From Fragilaria crotonensis (taxonomy: Eukaryota > Bacillariophyta > Fragilariophyceae > Fragilariales > Fragilariaceae): a stretch of DNA of 26,465 nt. Made by a program: the position numbers and the translations under genes. The notes beneath the pieces were generated by a model. It was not told the DNA's origin, ran no database searches, and saw nothing but the letters and a program-made list of their open reading frames with translations. Shown piece by piece: positions 20,611 to 26,465 of the stretch (positions within the stretch are counted from its first letter, which is position 1; each line of letters begins with the position of its first letter). The stretch lies in the NCBI GenBank assembly GCA_022925895.1, contig JAKSYS010000770.1:1-26465 (forward strand), given 5' to 3'.

Positions 20611-21091
20611 GGTTTTTAGTTTTTACACCATACGAAATGGCTGACAACAAGCAATGGAATGGGTGTTTGTTTTTCGCAGTTCGTATAGATCTATGCATAC
20701 TGTTAATTGCCCGCCAAAAGGATTCTTAGCGGAAGGATTGGCATTCGTTCATGTTTCACACATGTCTTCTTGTATCAATAAAAGTGACGCTTTTGTTTTG
20801 TTTTGTCTTGAAAACGCAGAACTCTGCTATGCAAAGTGTGCGTGACGCTTTGTTATCTTTGATACGCAATTTGGTTCGTAACCCCTCAATTTGGCGCCTT
20901 AATTTACTAATTGAGCCGAATGAAGGCGCGCCGGCCGGATAGCCTTAATTAAACACCCCTGTAATTGGTTTACATGTGGTATGCTCATAGATTCGGCAGG
21001 GACCACATCCAGCGTCCAGAGATTCTTACTTTCCGCAAATTGAAACATTCATTCTCACTTTTTCCCAAGTGAGAGATTCGCACGGCAAACA
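20611..21091. other. Divergent spacer between L2HGDH and protease homologue
   Basis: No coding sequence for the missing L2HGDH N-terminus is seen on the minus strand. Direct repeats of GTGACGCTTT occur near 20784 and 20842, and CTCAATT/AATTGAG form a small inverted repeat near 20885-20915. The right part is presumably the promoter of the protease homologue. Confidence 0.45.
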
Positions 21092-22027
21092 ATGACAGGA
21101 CGCCTTTTTCTTCTCGTGCTGTGCCTTGTTCTCCAAGCCACATGCCACGTTGTTGTTGCCTCGGTGATGGACGAAGCTGAAGCCGTCGTACCAACCAAGA
21201 TGCGAAACTTGAAGTCTCGAATCGTCGGAGGTAAAGCGGTCGTACCAACCACAAAGATGCGAAACTTGGAGTCTCGAATCATTGGAGGTGTCAAGGCAGA
21301 TCCAAAGAGATATCCATACTTCACGCAATTGATAATACCGTTCTATTCTTCTACGGCAGAGTACGTTGCCTACTGCGGAGGGACTCTGATTGCTAGTGAT
21401 GTTGTGTTGACTGCAGCCAGTTGTTTCATTCCAAAGTCTCGTTTGTTTTTTGCTTATGCAGCCGATGCGTATGTCAATGCTACTAGCATTTATGAGTCTC
21501 CTACCGAGTATTACAGGGTGGCAAGCACGTACCTTCCTCATCCATTGCATAAGGGCATTAATTCCACCAACGATGTTGCACTGGTTTTTCTCGACACACG
21601 AGTTACTGGCGTGACGTTGGCGAAGATCAACAAGATCGCATCTTCCCCTGCTGTTGGTAGTGCCCTGACCACCATTGGGCTTGGGCTTCTCAAGTCATCC
21701 CCTGCGGTCGAGGCAACTGACCTCATGACGGTTTCGATCAACACACTTACTGCTACTGCGTGCAGTAAGTTTTTCAGTATTGGTTTCAAGAGCGTGAATC
21801 AAATCTGTGCTGGAAGTACAAAGGGCACCTGTAAAGGCGATTCCGGAGGTCCACTTCTCATTAAAGGCACTTCTGCACGCACGGATGTTCAAGTGGGTAT
21901 CACGTCCTATAGTATTGGTGCCTGTGGAACTTATCCGACTGCGTACACGAGATTGTCCCAGTATGCAACCTGGATTACTTCCAATGTTTGCAAGTACAGC
22001 AAATTCAAGCCCTCCACATGCGCGTAA
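21092..22027 (+). CDS. Secreted S1-family serine protease homologue, catalytic His replaced
   Basis: 311 residues, intact, single exon. Signal peptide residues 1-23 (core LFLLVLCLVLQATC). The chymotrypsin fold follows a short propeptide. Zymogen-type cleavage sites SR|IVGG (R43-I44) and SR|IIGG (R62-I63) come from a tandem duplication. Of the catalytic triad, Asp is present (NDVAL, D161) and Ser is present (CKGDSGGP, S251), but the His57 position reads VLTAASCF with Ser110 (codon AGT, 21419-21421) where the family has AAHC. The residue six before the active Ser is Gly245 rather than Asp, so it lacks trypsin's S1 pocket charge. Conserved cysteines (C95, C111, C239, C247, C278) support a folded domain. 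It is probably an inactive, secreted pseudoprotease; a substitution artefact at one codon is possible but would need two or three base changes. Confidence 0.88.
   Translation: MTGRLFLLVLCLVLQATCHVVVASVMDEAEAVVPTKMRNLKSRIVGGKAVVPTTKMRNLESRIIGGVKADPKRYPYFTQLIIPFYSSTAEYVAYCGGTLIASDVVLTAASCFIPKSRLFFAYAADAYVNATSIYESPTEYYRVASTYLPHPLHKGINSTNDVALVFLDTRVTGVTLAKINKIASSPAVGSALTTIGLGLLKSSPAVEATDLMTVSINTLTATACSKFFSIGFKSVNQICAGSTKGTCKGDSGGPLLIKGTSARTDVQVGITSYSIGACGTYPTAYTRLSQYATWITSNVCKYSKFKPSTCA
21185..21292 (+). repeat. 54-base tandem duplication of the activation segment
   Basis: Two adjacent copies, period 54 bases (21185 and 21239), each encoding VVPT...KMRNLxSRI[VI]GG. The copies differ by one codon insertion and several substitutions, so the duplication is real and not an assembly echo. 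The reading frame is preserved. Confidence 0.9.
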
Positions 22028-23550
22028 GATATGACGCGATGAAGTCAAATGGAATCACAGGACTGTCATCAGGCGATCAACAAGGTGAGCCTTCACATGG
22101 AAACATACCGAACATACATACATAGGGCGCCGACAGAGCAATATCGAAGTTGAAAGCATAATCCTCGCTGTTGAAGCACCATACGTAAACGTAAAAATAG
22201 CTGCCGAAGCCAAGGCCTATTTCTGCAGTTGTGCAGTTAAAGTAGCTTGTCGTACTTCAAAAATTAGAATAGGAGCGGGTCGATCCAAAATCGGTTGCGC
22301 AGGATTGAGCATAATGAGGTAGTGTCGACACCACGGTAACATGCACTCCGAATACGTCGTACACAACTATGAGCATGTCCACCCACCGTCGCCACATCTA
22401 TTCAGGGTCGCCGCACAGTTTATCAAGGAGCAGCACTCCATGGACGGCCAATCCGGACCCGAGTAATCCAAAAAAAAACCAACATAGTCCGAGTAATCAG
22501 AAATCAGAGTATGTGTATGTGTATGCGGTGTGTGGTGTGTGGCGTGCATCTTGAGATGGAGTCCAACCATTTGGTGTCTGGTACAAGCAGCTCGTTCGAA
22601 ACCCTGTACAAGTACCTGCGAAAAGGCCGATTTGGTGAAAATTGAGAAGAGTGGCGCAAGATTTGAGTTTGCAGATAAACACAAGAAGGTCCCTTGATGT
22701 TAACGATGCTGACTGAATGGTGGTTGTGGCGAGAACGATCAAAATAGATGGCCCGCCTTGAAGTATCGAATCCATGATTTGAAGGCAGAGCCCATAATTG
22801 CCACCACCACCCTTTTCGAATGGGAATTGCAGTAGCAGTACTTCGTCGTGGCCAACTCTACTCTACAGACAAACCAAAAAAATGATGATATAGAATGCTA
22901 TTGTGTCAGTGTGGGAAGCACACACCCAAAGTGCAAAGCGCAGAAAGAGGGTACAGCACAGAAAGAGGGTACAATTACTCAAAAAACACGCGATCCTTTG
23001 CCACAGTTTCACCATAAGCGAACCGCGACAAAGCACGGCCCTGATGTCCATACATAGTCTCGCCGATTCATTCTCTGCGTTGTTACACGAGACGCGCCAT
23101 AGTTTCAGGATATCCCGCCGAGCCATTCATAATTTATTCGGAGAATGTTGACGCTTCTCGTTGGAATTCATCATGCTCCGGGATGGTAGTGTTGTTCGTT
23201 GTACAAACCTTGGTAGAACTACTACACTAGTCGTAGAGTGTGTCCTATGATACAACACGAGGAGTCGACAACGTTATGCGTCGCATCACTGGCCTCCGGT
23301 ACATCCGGTAGTTGCTATTACACCCTGTTGATTGAAGCCTCATCCATGCGACACGAACAGTATGGTACTTTTTTGTCGCACATGCAATTCATGCATCCTG
23401 TTTACATACCCAAACCATTGCTAGTTCAAGCCAATTCACGACCTTCATCTTTGTGTTTTGCCCATGGTTCAACCAGTATTAGTATTCGGGCGATTGCACC
23501 ACTCTCCCCTTTTCAACCAATCTGTGCTCTTCGAAATTCGCTTTACGCTT
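22028..23550. other. Gene-less region left of the LINE
   Basis: No supported gene in about 1.5 kb. Open frames here (for example 23238-23633, +) lack domains and partly shadow the LINE. It holds GTACAAGTAC at 22606-22615, a TG-rich stretch at 22507-22545, and two tandem copies of CAGAAAGAGGGTACA near 22942-22972. The part from about 23300 to 23550 could be decayed 3' sequence of the LINE, since the reverse transcriptase frame ends unusually early. Confidence 0.45.
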
Positions 23551-26465
23551 CTAATGTAGTACCTTACGGTCGAAGAAATGACCAGACTTCAAACGTCTCA
23601 CCTTTATGGACAGCAAAGGAAGTTTGGGGTTAGCCCCTCCGAACATTGCCTTGTCATTGATTAAGACCGGAGCACCCGATGCAGCAAACTTCCATGTGAC
23701 AAGATGATACGAACATTTCGACAACTCCAGCGCGCCACCCGAGATACCCAACAGCTGTGACCACACATTAGCATTATTCTTCATTTGGTCTCTTACCGCA
23801 AGGGATGTAGCGTCGCATACAGGATCATAAAAACTGTTGGTCTGCCCGTTTGAGTCATCAACATAACCAATCATACCCACTTCACTAGTCCGGCTGTGAT
23901 CGGGAGTACTGTACTGCGCCAATGTTGCAAGGTCCTCATAACAATCATACAATACACTCGAAATAAAACACCAGATAGCGGAGAATTTCCACTGCCTTGT
24001 CCTGTACCGTAAATGGGGTATTCCGCCGAGTGTTGATATCCTTCTGGGGCCAATCCGATGTCAGTCCGAATCCGATATTCTGCATTTTTCAATGTGTTCG
24101 CGTTCGATACTGTAACCGGCGCTGCTACTCCAAATTTTTTACTCGCAAGCATTGCCAAATTGGGGATAATCCGATCATAACACGCCGTCGCGTCGTAATT
24201 GGTAAGAGCAATCGTCTTCCTGGTGATCCGGGACAATTCCAGTTGTATTTCTTCCATAAACACAGGATCCGTGGCATTATGTTTAGGACGCGAACCGAAC
24301 TGTCCACGGTTAAGCTGTGCGAGAGCGTCTGCCTGTAATAGTGCCGACCTCCATTTCAATCCCAATATCAGGTTATAATCGGCTTCATAAATATGTATAA
24401 TGCGTGTTCTGTGTATACGAATATTGCCCGGTTCCTTAAACAACACAGAGTTTGCAACCTTTTGCCACCGACGATACGAGTATCCTCTTTCCAGCGCATA
24501 ATTCATCAATGTCATGTGGACCCGCAAAATTTCGCTCTGCTTAAAATCCAATTCCTCTCGCGATCGTTTGTGTTCGTCACTCTCATCCTCGGTAGCATGA
24601 GAATATAAGTGTTTTGCAATCATTGCTTTATAGTGTCCCAGATGCATCCGAGATGGCGAGGTAACTGTCGATTTTCTCCATACCTTTAATTTTGAAACAT
24701 AATCTTGCTCATCGATGGTTGGGAACACGCGCATTTGTGCCAATTCATCCGTGATTCGTAAGTGCTGGATCAAGGTCTTGAGGTTTTCATCACAATCCGA
24801 AAGATACGGATAAATACCCTCAAGGATATGATTCGCGAACGGGCCATCTCCGCAGTATCCAAGATGGTTACTCAAGGGTGGACTTGTGAAGGGAGTCCCC
24901 GCAGCTTGGCCAAAATGTTTTTGATTTCTGGCCCGGAGATGTTCAATGACTTCAGTTGGAACATCAATTTGTTGCCACTGAGCACACCTTGGATCTTGGT
25001 CAGGATGTAATGGGATTTCAATTCGGGAAACGCCAGTTCTCTCCTTAACCCCCTCATGGCCCGAATCTTTGCGTACAATTTATTTTTCACTTCCGCCACA
25101 TGCAGTTGTCTCAACGTCTTTGCCCGGGATTTATCAGATGCTTTGTGAGATTTTTCTAGCTCTTGAATTTGCCGAAGTCTTTCGTGTTCACGTTGTTCAA
25201 AACTTGCATTGACCAGTTCTTTCACTCGCAACTCCGCCTGTCGAAGATGTTGTATGCATTCGCGTTCGTTTCCAGGGGGTAGCGTATTACCGTACAGTTC
25301 CCGCCATTGTTGTCTAATAGACTGTGTGTTGTCCAGTCGTGTCTTAGCCATCGACAGACACTTCTTAAGAATCTGAACTTTCTTGCGTTCGGTGCGCAGT
25401 TCCACTGACCATTGGGGTTCACCATATTTTCGAATGGACTTCTCGGCTGCTGGGCTGGCCTCTACTACATCTTTATCAAGCCGTTCTGCAAAAGAGTGTC
25501 GATTTCCCGGAAGCAAGAGCCAATCTATTCTCCGAAATACATTATGCTGTTCAAGAAGATCATATTTCCTTCGAACATAAGCTGTAACCTGGTGTAAGTT
25601 GTTGGATTTTAATAATCTTGGTTCCATTTTGGACAAGGGTTGGGTGGGATGACCGAACAACGCTGTGACCGAAAAATCAACAAAGTATGGACGATGGTCT
25701 GTCGTATACCGTGCATTAAAAGGTTCATATCCAGCCTTCTGAACTGCTGTTGCCACTGCTGCAGTACCCAAAACATAATCCAAACGTTTCTGACCTCTTG
25801 CATACGTCACTGGAAGATGCAAAGCATGTTGTTGGCGCATGATGTCGATCAAACCCAGTGATTGCATTACCGCTATCATTCCGTCAGCCTCTTGACCAAT
25901 GTCCTCGTTAAAATCCCCCATGACCAATAATTCATGTCCTGCATTTTTACATCCGATTAAATACCGTTTGAGATCACGCCGAAACGCTCGTCGAGGATGT
26001 ATAACCGAATCCTGTGTTTGCATAAGCAGGCTATATTGTTGCGATGCAGCAGTTATCCCTCCCGTGACGGGGGTATCTGTAACAACCTGATATGCCGAAA
26101 CGATCGTGACAATCCGCCCTGCTCTTCCAATAAACGATTGACTAACCCAGCGTCCCCATTTATCAACATACCGATCTCTCATACGTCCGGTAGCATCTCC
26201 GAGCGTAATCATGAATGTGCCTCCCGGTTTATACAATCTCTGAAATTCCATAGGTGTCGTTCCAAAATTTATCCTTGTGCGTGTCCAATGTTGTTGAGTA
26301 GTGTGGTACAAAATACTTCGTACTTGGGATTTAGTAGTATCAAGGTTGTGTTCCTGACCACACGAGACGTCAGCCTGGACCTCTTTTAATACTTTGCAGA
26401 AAATATCAAACTGCCAACCCATTCGATCAATCTGAAATCCGTTCACGTTTACACCAGGGGTTAGG
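23551..26465 (-). mobile_element. LINE-type retrotransposon ORF: endonuclease plus reverse transcriptase
   Basis: The frame enters from the right edge (open through 26465, reading TPGVNVNGFQID) and runs leftward, so the 5' end is outside the window. First domain: apurinic-type endonuclease/exonuclease/phosphatase with catalytic Glu in SCGQEHNLD, then SAYQVV, GDFNEDIG, LDYVLG and TDHRPYFVDF (final His), roughly 26420-25640. A charged, Arg/Gln-rich helical linker follows (about 25500-25050). Reverse transcriptase motifs: TSPSRMHLGHYKAMIAKH, LTNYDATACYDRI (motif A Asp), YGTGQGSGNSPLSG (motif B) and MIGYVDDSNG (motif C, catalytic YVDD). Two one-base losses interrupt it, at the G run 24876-24878 and near 23950-23957. 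The frame ends about 100 residues after YVDD at 23551 with no RNase H or zinc knuckle, so the 3' part is degraded or frameshifted. No poly-A tail or target duplication was found. Confidence 0.85.

Noticed and set aside
20925-20952. GGCGCGCC and TTAATTAA within 28 bases, resembling a cloning-vector polylinker
   Set aside because: No other vector sequence is present, the intervening bases fit no polylinker I know, and flanking sequence is ordinary spacer.
23238-23633. 131-residue plus-strand open frame
   Set aside because: No domain or signal, and its right part overlaps the conserved reverse transcriptase frame on the minus strand.

Overview
The window looks like nuclear DNA of a photosynthetic stramenopile, most probably a pennate diatom. 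I infer this from intron-poor host genes, an LRR protein of the diatom 'IPSEIGRL' type, two paralogues of a family I associate with diatoms, a diatom-style DDE transposase and a LINE with an endonuclease plus reverse transcriptase ORF. The species cannot be fixed from the sequence alone.

Layout from left to right: a transketolase gene with one intron (369-2566, +); a doubtful small ORF (2990-3316, -); a hAT-type MITE with a perfect 8-bp target duplication (3605-3925); a large DDE transposase gene (4079-7203, -) with an inverted repeat just upstream of it; a secreted LRR protein with a PTTRR-repeat linker (8193-9337, +); a membrane-anchored FkbM/Methyltransf_22-type methyltransferase (9825-10918, -); a BCNT/CFDP1 (Swc5-like) chromatin protein (11737-12499, -); a gene-poor stretch holding an imperfect long inverted repeat (12764-13116); two convergent paralogues of an uncharacterised family (15048-15680, + and 16152-16844, -); a second, unrelated hAT MITE (17052-17713); SART1/Snu66 (18309-19489, +) converging on a 5'-truncated L-2-hydroxyglutarate dehydrogenase (19753-20610, -); an S1-family serine protease homologue whose catalytic His is Ser (21092-22027, +); and a LINE-type element running off the right edge (23551-26465, -).

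The genes do not form a pathway. This is ordinary eukaryotic gene order, with single host genes separated by AT-moderate spacers that hold transposon debris and many GTAC-containing short palindromes. The main window-wide pattern is that almost every recognisable long ORF is interrupted by 1- or 2-base net losses, mostly in short homopolymers, while flanking protein homology continues in the next frame. That points to unpolished long-read sequence rather than a cluster of dead genes. The two paralogues and the protease homologue are uninterrupted.

The most interesting biology is: a MITE packed with G-quadruplex motifs; a pair of hAT MITEs of different families with similar repeat-dense subterminal design; the two-member uncharacterised family; and a putative pseudoprotease with a tandemly duplicated activation-cleavage segment. 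I did not find a CRISPR array, tRNA, rRNA or any clear gene cluster of a new defence or metabolic system.
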